A stretch of DNA of 64,000 bases from Coix lacryma-jobi var. lacryma-jobi (GCA_009763385.1 CM019823.1:89849104-89913103); one strand, 5' to 3'; positions 1-11,040 are shown, numbered from the stretch's first letter. Notes: generated by a model not told the origin, from the sequence alone. Numbers and translations: made by a program.

Positions 1-376
1 AAGGCTCAAACTGATCAAATGAATACAAAATATGAACAATTAAGCATATGAGCAGTTTTAAGCCATTTGAAAAGGAGTCCACCACTAAAATAGCACTTAT
101 CATGAATAGACAGGAAATCGAGGAAGTGCTAACTCAAGTATAAAAGGTGAACTACCCCTAGCAAAGTTCAATCATCATGCAATAGAGTGAAGCATAGACT
201 TGTGTTATTTTCAATATTTTATCGGAGATTGCAGCGGTATTAACACAAGTTCATATTAAAGCATGTGATTGCGAGAGGTTAAAAGCATGGTCATTGCCTA
301 ACTTTTCAACCGGGCTAAGCCTATGCAACAAAAGCAATCAGAAGCTTAAAGCACCGGTTTCGGTCTTACACTACAC
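1..376. other. Unassigned AT-rich stretch left of first LTR
   Basis: No convincing reading frame or terminus is visible. The text resembles the low-complexity internal sequence at about 4620-5100, which also lies next to a SIRE-like LTR, so this is probably the 3' internal part of a minus-strand copia whose body lies left of the window. The small ORF at 294-506 crosses into the LTR and has no recognisable protein. Confidence 0.3.
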
Positions 377-654
377 TGAAGGACCGAGAATGCAACCAGA
401 AAGCTACCAGAGGGGGGTGAATGGGAGCTTCAAAATTCCTTTCGGAAACTTGTCGCCACTGTCCCAAAAATCAACCCCGAAGACAAACCCCAGAGCTTGC
501 AAGTGACCACGACCCTAGATGTAGGGTGGATGCTTTCGAAAAGCACAGCGGGACACAATACAACCCTAGAAACTAATCGCAAAAGACGGAAACCAAAACT
601 GACAAGTGACGAGCAAGCTGCGAATGAAACTGCGCAGAGACTGCACTGACCAGA

Positions 655-915
655 CTCTGCCTGCGTCCGGTCACAAAGCACCGGACGCGTCCGGTCAGCC
701 GAAAATGGATTTCGGAGCTTACTGTTCCTGACCGGACTCACCAGAGACAAGCGTCCGGTCGAAACGAACAAAAACCGTGAACAGTAGAAGAGGTGCGTTC
801 GGTCACACTAGAAGGCCAGCGTCCGGTCAAGTCACAGATAGACACAGTGTGGACATTCAACCACCAGACGCACTGCCCTAGCGTCCGGTCGTCCCGAGTC
901 AGCATCCGGTCACCC
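655..915. repeat. Cluster of GCGTCCGGTC-type motifs in LTR A
   Basis: About six copies of GCGTCCGGTC or near variants lie in 260 bp, one of them as the palindrome ACCGGACGCGTCCGGT near 682. The equivalent position in copy B holds CGGACTGTCCG repeats and in copy C CCGGACATGTCCGG repeats, so the same LTR segment carries a different short palindrome in each copy. Confidence 0.75.
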
Positions 916-1703
916 CGCAACAGCACTGTTCGTCCACCGATTCGACTCGATCTCACCCAAAACAAATCCTCTGGGGATCAAACTTGGTGAGAGGAGTCAC
1001 AAGGTGTATAGTGAGCTATCTCTAAGAGATCATGGCTCGAACCTATCTCCAAATCGATGAATCAAAGAATTTCGGGAAAGGGAGAAAAACTTGACTCGAA
1101 ACCAAAATCGATCGATCTCCTAGACCGTGAGGTTAGAGGTAAATTCCTTCGGTAGAAAGAAGTGCCTCACGACCTAGAACAACTTGGTTCAAATGGATTT
1201 GCAAAAGATGAACCGAGTAAAGAGATCGAACAACGGGAAAAGCATGGAGAAAAGGGATTCCGCGAAGAACACAAACAAAACGTGAATCACAACTGCCAAA
1301 TTGCAACCGTGTGTCTACCACACGCTACAACAGTGAGGTTACGGCCTCACTTCCTCAAAATCTCACGGACACAGAGGTATTGTTCTCTTCTCTGTGGATC
1401 TCAGTTCGCTACAGCAGGGATGTGGGAGAGCAGGAAACCCTAGAAGCAAAGAGCAAATGACTGAGATAGATGGGGAGGTGGGTGTCTCCCCCTACTTATC
1501 CTAATTCTAACTATTCCTAATTCCCACTCTACCCCTAACTACTTACAGAGCGAACCAGCTAAACCCTAAGGTTATTCTGGACCAACTCGATGGTAGGTGG
1601 ATCCGACGGCCACGCCCGCATAACTCGTAGCGTTGCCTCGACGCAACCTCCCGATTGTCGCCACGTGCCGCCACCGCTCTGCGTCCTTTTCCTGGACGTC
1701 GCA

Positions 1704-1950
1704 CCCCCGGTTTTGAGGCCCAAACCGGGAAACCAGCCTTCATGACCAACCCCCGGTTTTGAGGCCCAAACCGGGAAACCAGCCCACTAGCGTCTGAGTT
1801 TTGTGGCCCAAACTCAGCAAACCCGCAGCACCCAGGTTTTGAGGCCCAAACCTGGAAACCGTCCTCAGCCCGAGTTTTGTGGCCAAACTCGGAAACCATC
1901 CGCGCCCAGGTTTTGAGGCCCAAACCTGGAAACCGTCCACCCGATGGTTT
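1704..1950. repeat. Tandem hairpin array in LTR A
   Basis: Six units of about 35-44 bp share the core TTTTGAGGCCCAAA (or TTTTGTGGCCCAAA) and a linker like GAAACCGTCC. The bases flanking the core are complementary in each unit: CCGG with CCGG, CTGAG with CTCAG, CCAGG with CCTGG, CGAG with CTCG. The stem letters change between units but pairing is kept. ORFs through the array encode a repeating VWASKPG-like peptide, which is a by-product of the repeat. Confidence 0.85.
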
Positions 1951-2659
1951 TTCTCTGGCTCTACCACCAAACCGAAGCTGTAGAAGGGATGCACCGCCCG
2001 TGCACCCCGTCCACCGACACGTGTCCCCAAGTCCTCGACCCAGGCAACACCATGTCCCACAAGTCTTCGCTCGTCGCTGTCCCAGGCTGCCAGCCACCAC
2101 AGCTGATCCTCAGGCCACCGGTCCCTCAGTCCAAGCCTCACGTTCGCCCTTCACCGCTCTCGGTCCGTCGGCACGGCACGTCTCTACTTGACCTTCACCT
2201 TGCCCTCGATCACTGTCTCTGTGCTCGACATCTGCACAACACAAGCCAAAGTGGAGGACCGAGAAAGCAATAGCAACGCGACCAGAGGGGGGGTGAATGG
2301 GAGCTCAAAAATTTCTCTCGAAACTTTGGCCTATTGTCCCCAAAATCTACCCCTGAAAGCTTCGATCGAAACCGTGATGCCCACGACCCTTGGAAGAGGG
2401 TGGATGATCCCTAAGATCAAAGCGAGGCACCACAAAACGATAGCAAACCAAATGGCAAAAGCAACGGATCAAGTTTGACCCTCAAAAACCAAGTCCCAAA
2501 CATAGATAGACGGCTACGTCGAGAAATCCCCAAATACCGATGCTAACAAGTAGCAAAGATACCTAGAGAGGTTCCTTGGTCAACTACAAGGCCAAACGAG
2601 AAGTCCGAAAACCAAGCGAGGAAGTCGCGAGAGCTAACGCACTAAACCGGAAGCTACAG

Positions 2660-3020
2660 CCAAGTCCCGGACTGTCCGGCAGTACGGTCGCGGACTGTCT
2701 ACCCAGTGGCGGACTGTCCAGGCTCAGGTCGCGGACTGTCCGCCGGCCAAACGAGCAAAACCGCAGTGCTGCTGAAGTTCCCTGAACAGTTCCTGGACTG
2801 TCCGCGAAAACCAACGGCGGACTGTCCGCCGGTCAAATATCAAAACAGCGAAGCTGCTGAACAGTCCCTGGACAATTCCCGGACTGTCCGCGAGTTCCTT
2901 CGGCGGACTGTCCACCGGTCAAGGAACTGTAATGCGACCGAGACCCGCAGCCACTGACCTGGCTCGATCCCGACGCGCGGACTGTCCGCACGTCAAAACC
3001 GCGGACTGTCCGCCAACGAG
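2660..3020. repeat. Cluster of CGGACTGTCCG palindromes in LTR B
   Basis: About ten copies of GCGGACTGTCCGCC or close variants occur in 360 bp. The motif is an imperfect palindrome (GCGGAC/GTCCGC). It occupies the same part of the LTR as the GCGTCCGGTC cluster of copy A. Confidence 0.8.
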
Positions 3021-3811
3021 CAGAGAGGGCGATTTCAGTCGCCTCCTCTCCAAATCTCTCCAAATTCGATCCAAATCAAAATCCCACGTTCCCAAACTTG
3101 GAGAAGATGATCACGGGGTAGATAGGAGACTATCCCCAAGAAATCATCCGCTCAAATCGATTCAATCACCGGGAAATTGAAAGGGGAAGATCAAGAACGA
3201 AAAAGCGCCACGAAAACGAAATCAACCCGATCTACTTGTTCGTGAGGAGTTAGATGAATTCCTTTGGTGGAAATAATCTCCTTTCAAAAACGAACAAGTT
3301 GATTCAAACGGATTTCGCAAAGACGCAGTAGGGAGAGAGATCGAGTGACGGGAAAATCGTGGAGAAACGAAGAACGCGAAGAACACGAACAAAACGCGAA
3401 TCAACACATCGATCTGCAACTGTGTGGCTACCACACGCTACAACAGTGAGGTTACGGCCTCACTTCCTCAAAATCTCCAGTACACAGAGGTATGGTTCTC
3501 TGCGTATCTCAGCTAGCTACAGTAGGGGATTGGGAGAGCAGAAAACCCTAGAAGCAAAGAGCAAATGACTGAGATAGATGGGGAGGTGAGTGTCTCCCCC
3601 TACTTATCCTAATTCTAACTATTCCTAATTCCCACTCTACCCCTAACTACTTACAAAGCGAACCAGCTAAACCCTAAGGTTATTCTGGACCAACTCGCTG
3701 GTAGGTGGATCCGACGGCCACGCCCGCACAACTCGTAGCGTTGCTTCGACGCAACCTCCCGATTGCCGCCACGTGCTGCCACCGCTCTGTCGTCCTTTTC
3801 CCGGACGTCGC

Positions 3812-4050
3812 ACCCCCGGTTTTGTGGCCCAAACCGGGAAACCAGCCTTCACAGCCAACCCCCGGTTTTGAGGCCCAAACCGGGAAACCAGCCCACCAAC
3901 GCCTGAGTTTTGTGGCCCAAACTCAGCAAACCCGCAGCACCCATGTTTTGAGGCCCAAACCTGGAAACCGTCCTCAGCCCGAGTTTTGTGGCCAAACTCG
4001 GAAACCATCCGCGCCCAGGTTTTGAGGCCCAAACCTGGAAACCGTCCACC
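3812..4050. repeat. Tandem hairpin array in LTR B
   Basis: The unit order and spacing match the array of copy A, with point differences (for example CCCATGTTTTGAGGCCC near 3940, which breaks one stem). Stems CCGG/CCGG, CTGAG/CTCAG, CGAG/CTCG and CCAGG/CCTGG are present around the constant core. Confidence 0.85.
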
Positions 4051-4334
4051 CGATGGTTTTTCTCTGGCTCTACCACCAAACCGATGTTGTAGAGGGGATG
4101 CACCGCCCGTGCACCCCGTCCACCAACACGTGTCCCCAAGTCCACGACTTAGGCAACACATGATCGCAAGTCTTCGCTCAGCTGATCCTCGAGCCACCGG
4201 TCCCTCAGTCCAAGCCTCACGTCCGCCCTTCGCCACTCTCGGTCCATCGGCACGGCACGTCTCTACTTGACCTTCACCTTGCCTCTGATCACTGTCTCTG
4301 TGCTCGACACATGCACAACACAAGCCAAAGAACA

Positions 4335-4620
4335 TGCGCATCATCCCAGTTGACAATCACTCATCACTCAGAGACTCGGCATACACCCATGTATCCGCAA
4401 TCTCCCCCTTGATGAGTGCATTGTCAACTACCAACACAAATCATAATGGAAGTAGAAGGAGGAAGAAGGGGAAGAGAGAACTCGACCAAAGAGACTCGGC
4501 ATACACCCATGTATCCGCACAAAGAACCTGCGATCAAACCCGTTGACAATCACTCATCACTCGAGACTCGGCATACACCCATGTATCCGTATACACGGCT
4601 CAAGTTTAACTCAAATGTGC
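4335..4620. repeat. Three direct copies of a GAGACTCGGCATACACCC unit
   Basis: GAGACTCGGCATACACCCATGTATCCG occurs at about 4372, 4491 and 4563. GTTGACAATCACTCATCACTC precedes the first and third copies. The pyrimidine run ATCTCCCCCTTGATG at about 4400 would be the minus-strand polypurine tract next to the 3' LTR of the SIRE-like element. Confidence 0.6.
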
Positions 4621-5180
4621 AATGAGAAACAGTCTCGATACCGTGATGTGCTAAACATGCAATCTCATCTCGATCTTTTCAATTCACTAGACTTGGATCA
4701 AATTTTAAGCACAAGGTAAATATGAACAATCCAAGCAAGTGAATGACTCAGTGCAAGAGACATAGCAACCTAGCATACAAAAGATAGCACAAGTGATCTC
4801 AACACATCCTACCCATGCTAGTTGCCACTCTCAATGGTGAACAAATTAAAATTTCATAATCAATTAGTCAAGTTCACCATTTGCAAAAATAGCTTAGCTC
4901 ATAACATGTATCAAGTGATCAAAAAGAGCCTAAGCTACAAACATCATCATGAATAAATAGGGCATACCAAAAAGAGCATAGTCTCATTCTCATTGCTCTA
5001 AACATGAAGCTCTAAAATGCACTAAAATACATGATGAAATGCATGCAAAAGCTAGTCTATCAAAGACCAAGCAAAACTAGCCTAAAAAGGAAAACCTAGA
5101 ACAAAAGGGTATCGGAGAAGTCCAACTAAGATACAACAAGCAAAATGCTTCCCCAACTAAAAGGGAAACACACACCAAAC
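4621..5180 (-). other. AT-rich 3' internal region of SIRE-like copia
   Basis: No coding signal is visible. It lies between the LTR-proximal repeats and the RNase H remnant, where the 3' untranslated internal region of a minus-strand SIRE-like element would be expected. Confidence 0.4.
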
Positions 5181-5189
5181 TCACAAGAG

Positions 5190-5570
5190 AAGAGCCAAGA
5201 AACGCTCAAGCGACAGCCAGCAAAAAAATCCACATCGGAAAGACCACACAACAAAGGGGTCGAAGAGGAAGAGTACCAATGACCGAACTCAGGAGTGAAT
5301 CGGAGATACCTCATGATGCGTTTGACCACCAGCTTATGTGATGCCCGAGGGGACGCCTGAGTCTGGTCCATGGGCTCTCTGTCCTTGTCTTCATCCATCA
5401 CAACTGTCGTCGCCATGGGCGTCAAAAGAGGCTTGGCCTCACCCATGTCGAACCCATCATTCACATCTCAACCTTCCTGCTCATAAAATCTGCAAACTTG
5501 CCAACAAGACCATGAGAGGAGCCACCAAAGGTGATATCATCCACATCCATCTGAAACGAGTCAGAAAGTA
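5190..5570 (-). pseudogene. Ty1/copia RNase H/RT remnant, SIRE-like
   Basis: On the minus strand, 5464 to about 5210 reads a decayed copia segment with AKPLLTPM, a deletion, then KRIMRYLRFTPEFGHWYSSS, which is the RT-to-RNase H junction typical of SIRE/Maximus elements. Between about 5480 and 5560 a shifted frame shows the RT tail around the DDI motif (SHGLVGKFADFM-like). Frameshifts, a missing stretch between PMATT and the QASPR segment, and loss of the RNase H end make it non-functional. It is the pol remnant of the element with gag at 7060-8688. Confidence 0.75.
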
Positions 5571-6670
5571 TGTGTTCAACATCTCTGGGCTCAAAAAGGG
5601 GCAGCAAAAGCAGAATGAGTGGAATGAGACACAGAAGGACCTAGACCGCATCTTGTGCTGGTCAATGTCGTCGTCCATCTGCAGAGGGGTGAATCTGCTG
5701 AAAGATACAGGGCGCCTACCTCACCAAAGTCATCTACCCCTCGCCTGATGCTGTCGCTCCCTCAGGTGCAGCTAGTGCTTGCTGGAGAACTGCTCAAACG
5801 GAACCCCAAGTCGTGGAAGAAGTGGGATCGGGTCTGTGAGCCGATATGCGCTCTCCAGGCTCCTGTTCTCCTGCACACTCAAAAGCAGAAGAAAACACAA
5901 CGCATTGTCTCTTCCAGTGTGACCTCAAGGTCTCCACAAAATGGTTAGTCACATAATAAGCATAAGGTGAACTCTCAACAAAAAGAGATCTACCTATGAA
6001 TGATACCGCAAGGAGATCTGAACTCAAACTAGTCAAGACTACCATGCAACAGGATAAAGCATTGTATAGAAAAATGTAGCCTAAAGACATGATCAACCCA
6101 AACATAGCCTAAGCCTCAACACATGCTACAATGCAAGATAATGATAGCAATAGATCCAAAAGCATGTAACATGATAAAATTGAGGAAAAGACTAGTGCTC
6201 AAACTAATCATATCAATAGGGTACATGTAGCTAACCAAAACTGGCACCTGACAAGTGACACCTAATGAACATCACACCTCTACAAGTAAAGCTCATGGAG
6301 AAGTATGGTAAAACATGGCCTAATGTTCATAAGGATCACCAACTAGCATGAAAAGTGGAATAGCCACCAAAACTGTACACAAGACTAGCATGACATGATA
6401 TACAAGATAGCACATGCTAGACTAAAACAGAACATGATACAAAGGAAAAATGTACATGTAAGAACTATACAAGTGAGCACATGAAAGACCATCTCATACC
6501 ACAAGACATAGATCATGGATGTACAAGGTATGAGTGTATATGAAAGCTCACCGGATAGCAAAAACCTCTTTGGAGGCAATTTCTAAGCGGGGTGTAGAGA
6601 ACCATCAAATCTTGATCACATCTAAAAGATCAAGCTCCATCAGGCGCATGTTCTCCACCCCGCGTCCTCA
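5571..6670 (-). other. Decayed internal copia sequence
   Basis: This stretch lies between the RT remnant and the gag/pol start. Short frames here (such as minus 5794-6105) show no domain I can name. It is probably heavily mutated or deleted pol, since integrase is not visible anywhere between gag and RT. Confidence 0.35.
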
Positions 6671-6673
6671 TAT

Positions 6674-7063
6674 CTACACACAAGAGGACAAAGTAACCCG
6701 AGTCTTGGATCCCGAAGGGTTAGCAAGCATGTACTTGGGAACCCAAGACTTGGTCACAAAACTCAACTTATCTTGTGGGTTAGCATGATGCAAATGTTGG
6801 TTCAAATGCAATTGTGAAACACCCTTGGAAGCATTCCTCAAAAGGACAACTCGAGGAGAAGAACGAGTCGTGCCACGGGAAAAGAGGCAAACATCTTCCA
6901 AGGTTTTTGTAGAAGAACCAATAGAAGCACCATGAAAAGCATGATGTGGACCAAGAGAAGAAGCACTAGAGGCATGTCCACGATCATGACCTAACCCACT
7001 AGAAAAGGACTCATAAAACCCATCAACAAAAAGGGGCTTCTTACTAGGAGCACAAGCGTTCAT
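6674..7063 (-). pseudogene. Post-gag segment of SIRE-like copia
   Basis: This minus-strand frame overlaps the end of the zinc-knuckle frame by a few bases in another phase, so a frameshift separates it from gag. It contains the sequence WVPKYMLANPSGSKT, resembling the linker before the protease in grass SIRE elements. No DSG protease motif follows, so pol is broken here. Confidence 0.5.
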
Positions 7064-8688
7064 GCCATGAGAAGGGCTATGACCACCATCTTCCTAGAAG
7101 AACGAGCTTGGCGCAAGCGTTTGGCACGCCGATAGCAAAAGCTTTCTTGATGCCCATCTTTCTCACAAAAGGAGCAATGATACAAAGGCCTATTTGAAGG
7201 CACACCATTCTCTGTCAAGTGAGAAGTCCCTTGGGACTTAGAACAAGAAGCATCAACAACAGACTTGGTGCCAACACTAGGAGCACACGTGCCATGGGAA
7301 AGGCTACGCGGCTTCTTAAACGCCTTAACTCGAATTCGCCGCTCGTGTTTGACACGGCGAAAACAAAAATCGAATGAGTGTCCATCTTTCTTGCAAAAGG
7401 TGCAATGGAATATCGGATTGGGAGCACGATTTCCAAAAATATGAAAAGCACCCTTATCAAGAGGAGTCCCTTGGACATCACTCGAAGAAACAACAAGGTT
7501 AGGAGTAGCTATGAAAGAGCTATCCGAAACCTTGACACTAGTACTAACGTCAAAAGATTCACGCGCCGCACAAGAACTCAACTCCGGTTGCAAAGATGCA
7601 AGCTTAGAAATATCAACATCGGAGTTGGAAGAAATGCGTGACTCGAACGACTTAGCACAAAGGCTCTTGCATCTTTTGGCCAAAACCTCATTTTCAAACA
7701 TGAGGCGGTCACAAGTACCACAAGGAGTGTTTTTCAAATTTTCCATCTCCTCCCTAATGCACTCGGCATATGTGGTACGCAAGAGCTCATTTTCTTTTTC
7801 AAGGTTGGCACTCATATCATTGTGCTCAACCAACTTGGCGCTCATATCATCGCGCAATTGCTTCAAAACCAAAACTTATTTTTCTAAATCAGTGCAAGAT
7901 GTGCAAATGAAATCGGTGGAAGAAACATCGCCATTCACATCAAGCAAAGAATCATGAATAGCACAAGAAGTAAGGCAAGCATTTTTATTCAAAGAGCACA
8001 AGCTACAAGGTCTAGCATTTATCTCAATAATTTCAGCCCTAGCATGCTCAAGTTCATCTACACATGTGGTGTGAGTCAATTTTAATTTATCAATTTCAGC
8101 ATGCAAAAACTCACAAGAATCACATGGTAAAGAAGCTTTTGACCTAAGCAAGGCTATTTCAGATTTAGCATAAACAAGGTCCTTGTGCAAGTCAAAGCAA
8201 ACAAGACATGGTATGGAAGCATTTGATTTCAATATTTCATTTTCAGATTCTAAGCTAGCAAGCGAAAAGCATAGCTCATTATTCTTCCTAACCATGTCAC
8301 TACAAGAGGTGCAAGGTAAAGATGCACTAGACTTCCAATGAAAAAGGCCACATTTTAACCTAGTGATGGAGCATTTCAATTTCTTGATCTTTCTATGCAA
8401 GGTATCACAAAGCTCATCATATCTCAGGTTATCATCACAAGAAGCTTCAAATCGTTGGGACAAAATCCCAAGACTAGCGAGAAGTGTACCTTTCTTGGCC
8501 TTGTCAAGTTCACGTATACGATCCTCCGTTGAATGCTCATCATCTCCTAGGAAGTCCAGCAAAGCTTCCACCTCACGTTCCGCCTCAAGAGCCGCACTCC
8601 TCCTTCTTGCCAAAGTGTCGTCCTCAATCGCATGTCCAAGACTCAAACCTAAGGATAAAGACACACTGGAAGAAGAACTAGGTGCCAT
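7060..8688 (-). pseudogene. SIRE-like copia gag, one in-frame stop
   Basis: The gag begins MAPSSSSS at 8688 on the minus strand, 150 bp inside the primer site. It is a long, mainly helical protein with repeated PCxxC motifs about 40-50 residues apart (PCTSC, PCLVC, PCDSC, PCSLC, CTSC, PCGTC) separating coiled-coil-like blocks. Two CX2CX4HX4C zinc knuckles follow (CTFCKKDGHSFDFC and CSFCEKDGHQESFC), each with a basic tail. A single TAA at 7876-7878 interrupts the otherwise continuous frame. The product would be the capsid/nucleocapsid of a minus-strand Ty1/copia element. The frame breaks again at about 7060, so the element cannot act on its own. Confidence 0.85.
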
Positions 8689-8818
8689 TTCCAAAAGCAC
8701 CGTTAGTGTTAGCCAAAACACAAGCTCAACACCTCGACAAGCAAAGTAGAAAACACAACTGCTCTAAAAAGGTCGCCTTCGCAGATCCGGAACCGGTTAA
8801 GGTAGAGAGATCCTTAAC

Positions 8819-8832
8819 TGGCTCCGATACCA
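8819..8832 (-). other. Primer binding site, initiator-Met tRNA type
   Basis: The minus strand reads TGGTATCGGAGCC directly inside the LTR after a 2-base spacer. This matches the 3' end of plant initiator-Met tRNA (TGGTATCAGAGC) with one change. It fixes the orientation of the element and the LTR edge at 8835. Confidence 0.85.
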
Positions 8833-9177
8833 ATTGAAGGACTGAATTGGCGACCAGAGGGGGGTGAATGGGAGCCTCAAATTTCTTCTCGAGAAATCGA
8901 TGGCCCTTGTCCCAGAGAGTCACCCCAAAAGCAAGACAAGGACTTGGTAGTGTCCACGACCCTAGATGTAGGGTGGATGCTTCCAAGAAGCACAGCGGGA
9001 CACTACAGGAGCACAAAAGAGGCTCTGAGCGTTTGCAAGACTGCAGCGACCAATCTTGGGAGAAAAACCAAAAGCTGTATCAAACCGTGTCCAAAAATTG
9101 TGAAATTTGAAACACAGGTACTAGACACCCTCAGGAAGGTCTCCAAAAAATTGCAGCTCAAAACTCCAAGGTCTCAA

Positions 9178-9395
9178 TACCGGACATGTCCGGGTTTCCT
9201 AACGGACATGTCTGGTATGCACTGTCCAGACCAATCTTGGGAGAAAATTCCAAAACCCTACAAACGGTGTCCAAAAATTATGAAACTTTAACCAGAGCTA
9301 GTAGACACCTAAGAGAAGATCTCCACAAAATTGCAGGTCAAAATTCCAAGTCGTCCATACCGGACATAGCCGGATTGCATACCGGACATGTCCGG
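9178..9395. repeat. CCGGACATGTCCGG palindromes in LTR C
   Basis: Four copies of (T/A)ACCGGACATGTCCGG or variants occur at about 9180, 9203, 9359 and 9381. They are in the segment that holds different palindromes in copies A and B. Two longer imperfect direct repeats (ACCAATCTTGGGAGAAAA...) frame them. Confidence 0.75.
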
Positions 9396-10275
9396 TGGGC
9401 ACGCTGCAGCTTCTGAAACTTCTGATTTCGAAGCCAAAACTCAACCAAATCAACTCCGAAAAATCTGAAATTTTGCAGAAGAGTTCATAACAAGGTTAGT
9501 GAGCTATCTCTAAGAGATCATGGCTTGAACCTAACTATATATTGCAGAATCGAAGAAAATCGAAGAAGAACGGCCAAGGGAGAAAGAACTCGATCCAAAC
9601 ACGAAAACCGACCGATCTGCCAGCTCGTGAGGTTAGAGATGGATTCCTTCGGTGAAAAGATGCGCCTCACGATCTAGAACAAGTTGGTTCAAGCGGAATC
9701 GAAAACCATCTCTCGGAGAGGGAGAACGAGGCAAATCTCCGAGAAGGGAAAAACGAAAACGCGAAGAACAAAAACGCGATTCGATCCAAATTGCAGCCAA
9801 CAAAGAGGAGGGGCAAAATTGATCCTTGGATTGCTACTAGATGAAGAATTATGTAGCACTCTATGTCGGGTTACAAGCCACTCCTCGCAATACAAAACGC
9901 GGATGGCGAAAAGCTCAAGAACAAGAGCCGGTCTCTCCTCTCACCCTAGCCTCCTCTCACCTAAACAAAATGAGAGTGACACCTCCAAGGATGGTTGTCC
10001 AACACAACCCCTTCATCTATATATAGGCGCACATCCAAATGACATAAACGCCCTGACATGAAGTACTAAACCAAATGCCCCCTAGGGGTAAAACCATCCA
10101 TCTCTGGCAGTTTCCATCCGACGGTTACGCGCCTTCTCATCCTTCGCTTCGCCTCGACGCAAGCTCCAGGATGCCGCCACGTGCCGTCACCATCGACCGC
10201 CGCGCCTTCTCACTGATAGCTTCACCGCAACGCAAGCCTCTCGGTGCCGCCACGCGTCGACCGTCTTTTGGACCT

Positions 10276-10495
10276 TCCCCCAGTTTTGAGGCCCAAACTG
10301 GGAAACCTGCCAGCCCAGGTTTTGAGGCCCAAACCTGGAAACCGTCCACCCGAGTTTTGAGGCCCAAACTCAGAAACCCGCAAGCCCAGGTTTTGAGGCC
10401 CAAACCTAGAAACCGTCCATCCCGAGTTTTGAGGCCCAAACTCGGAAACCGGCCACCCGAGTTTTGAGGCCCAAACTCGGAAACCGTCGAGGGTA
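10276..10495. repeat. Tandem hairpin array in LTR C
   Basis: Seven units are present. Stems around the constant TTTTGAGGCCCAAA-like core are CAG/CTG, CCAGG/CCTGG, CGAG/CTC, CCAGG/CCT, GAG/CTC and CGAG/CTCG. A last diverged unit has GGTAGC pairing with GCTACC around TTTTTGAGGCTCA. Pairing is therefore kept while stem sequence differs. Confidence 0.85.
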
Positions 10496-11040
10496 GCTTT
10501 TTGAGGCTCAGCTACCGAACCCGCGCCAAAGACGGGATGTGGTTCGCACACCCTGACCTCCGACACCGATGTCGATGCATGTCCAGCCTCCACGTCGGGC
10601 ACAATGCCTTCGCCTTCCTTCTTGACTTGGCCAACGGCACTTGCGCCGCACGCAAGCCCGTGTCCGACCTCCCGCCAAGTGCCATGGCGCCATCATCTTC
10701 CTCCCGACTCGGTCGATGCATCGCACATCCCCATGTGCTCTCGCTCGCAGATGCCACGTGCCAGCTACCACAGCTGGTCCTCTGGCCCTCTGGTCCGTTA
10801 GTCCAAGCCTCACGTCCGCCCTTCACCGCTCTGGGTACATCGGCATGGCACGTCCGCCGCACGGCACGCCCATCCTTCACCGATCCCGGTCCGTCGGCAC
10901 GACACGTCTCTACTTGACCTTCGTCTCGCCATCGACCACTGTATCCAAGCTCAACGCCTGCACATCAACACAGCCAAGAGACACATGTTGCACACGCACA
11001 CCAACACAGAAACACCACAACTCAACGCCACCGGTTAGTC

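Larger units (their letters stand above)
377..2251 (-). mobile_element. SIRE-like Ty1/copia LTR, copy A
   Basis: The copy starts TGAAGGACCGAG and contains the block ACCAGAGGGGGGTGAATGGG at about 405. The same opening recurs at 2252 and 8835, so three copies of one LTR family are present. Copy C is followed by a minus-strand primer binding site, which gives the minus orientation. Copy A ends ...CAAGCCAAAG and runs straight into the start of copy B. It is therefore a solo or truncated LTR abutting another LTR. It holds a palindrome cluster (655-915) and a hairpin array (1704-1950). ORFs crossing it are repeat artefacts. Confidence 0.7.
2252..4334 (-). mobile_element. SIRE-like Ty1/copia LTR, copy B (likely 3' LTR)
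   Basis: It begins TGGAGGACCGAGAAAGC, has the GAGGGGGGGTGAATGGGAGC block near 2283, and ends near ...CAAGCCAAAGAACA. It lies left of a minus-strand copia body (about 4620-8688) whose 5' LTR is copy C. In minus orientation copy B is thus the natural 3' LTR, though the paired identity cannot be measured here. It contains the CGGACTGTCCG cluster and its own hairpin array. The right edge is approximate. Confidence 0.65.
8835..11040 (-). mobile_element. SIRE-like Ty1/copia LTR, copy C (5' LTR)
   Basis: It begins TGAAGGACTGAATTGGCGACC with the GAGGGGGGTGAATGGGAGCC block near 8857. It sits immediately outside the PBS, so it is the 5' LTR of the minus-strand element. It shares the GGTTAGAGATGGATTCCTTCGG block (about 9630) and the hairpin array with copies A and B. 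Its right edge is approximate, because the region near 11000-11090 grades into Athila-like internal sequence with no clear terminus. Confidence 0.7.

Noticed and set aside
1704..1950. CRISPR-like appearance of regularly spaced repeats
   Set aside because: The units diverge in their arms, spacers are not unique, there are no cas genes, and the context is a plant LTR.
3667..4356. 229-codon minus ORF with VWASKPG/FGPQNSG repeats (similar ORFs at 1543-2141 and 10137-10602)
   Set aside because: It is a translation of the hairpin array in the SIRE-like LTR; several frames give similar peptides and no start context or family supports a protein.
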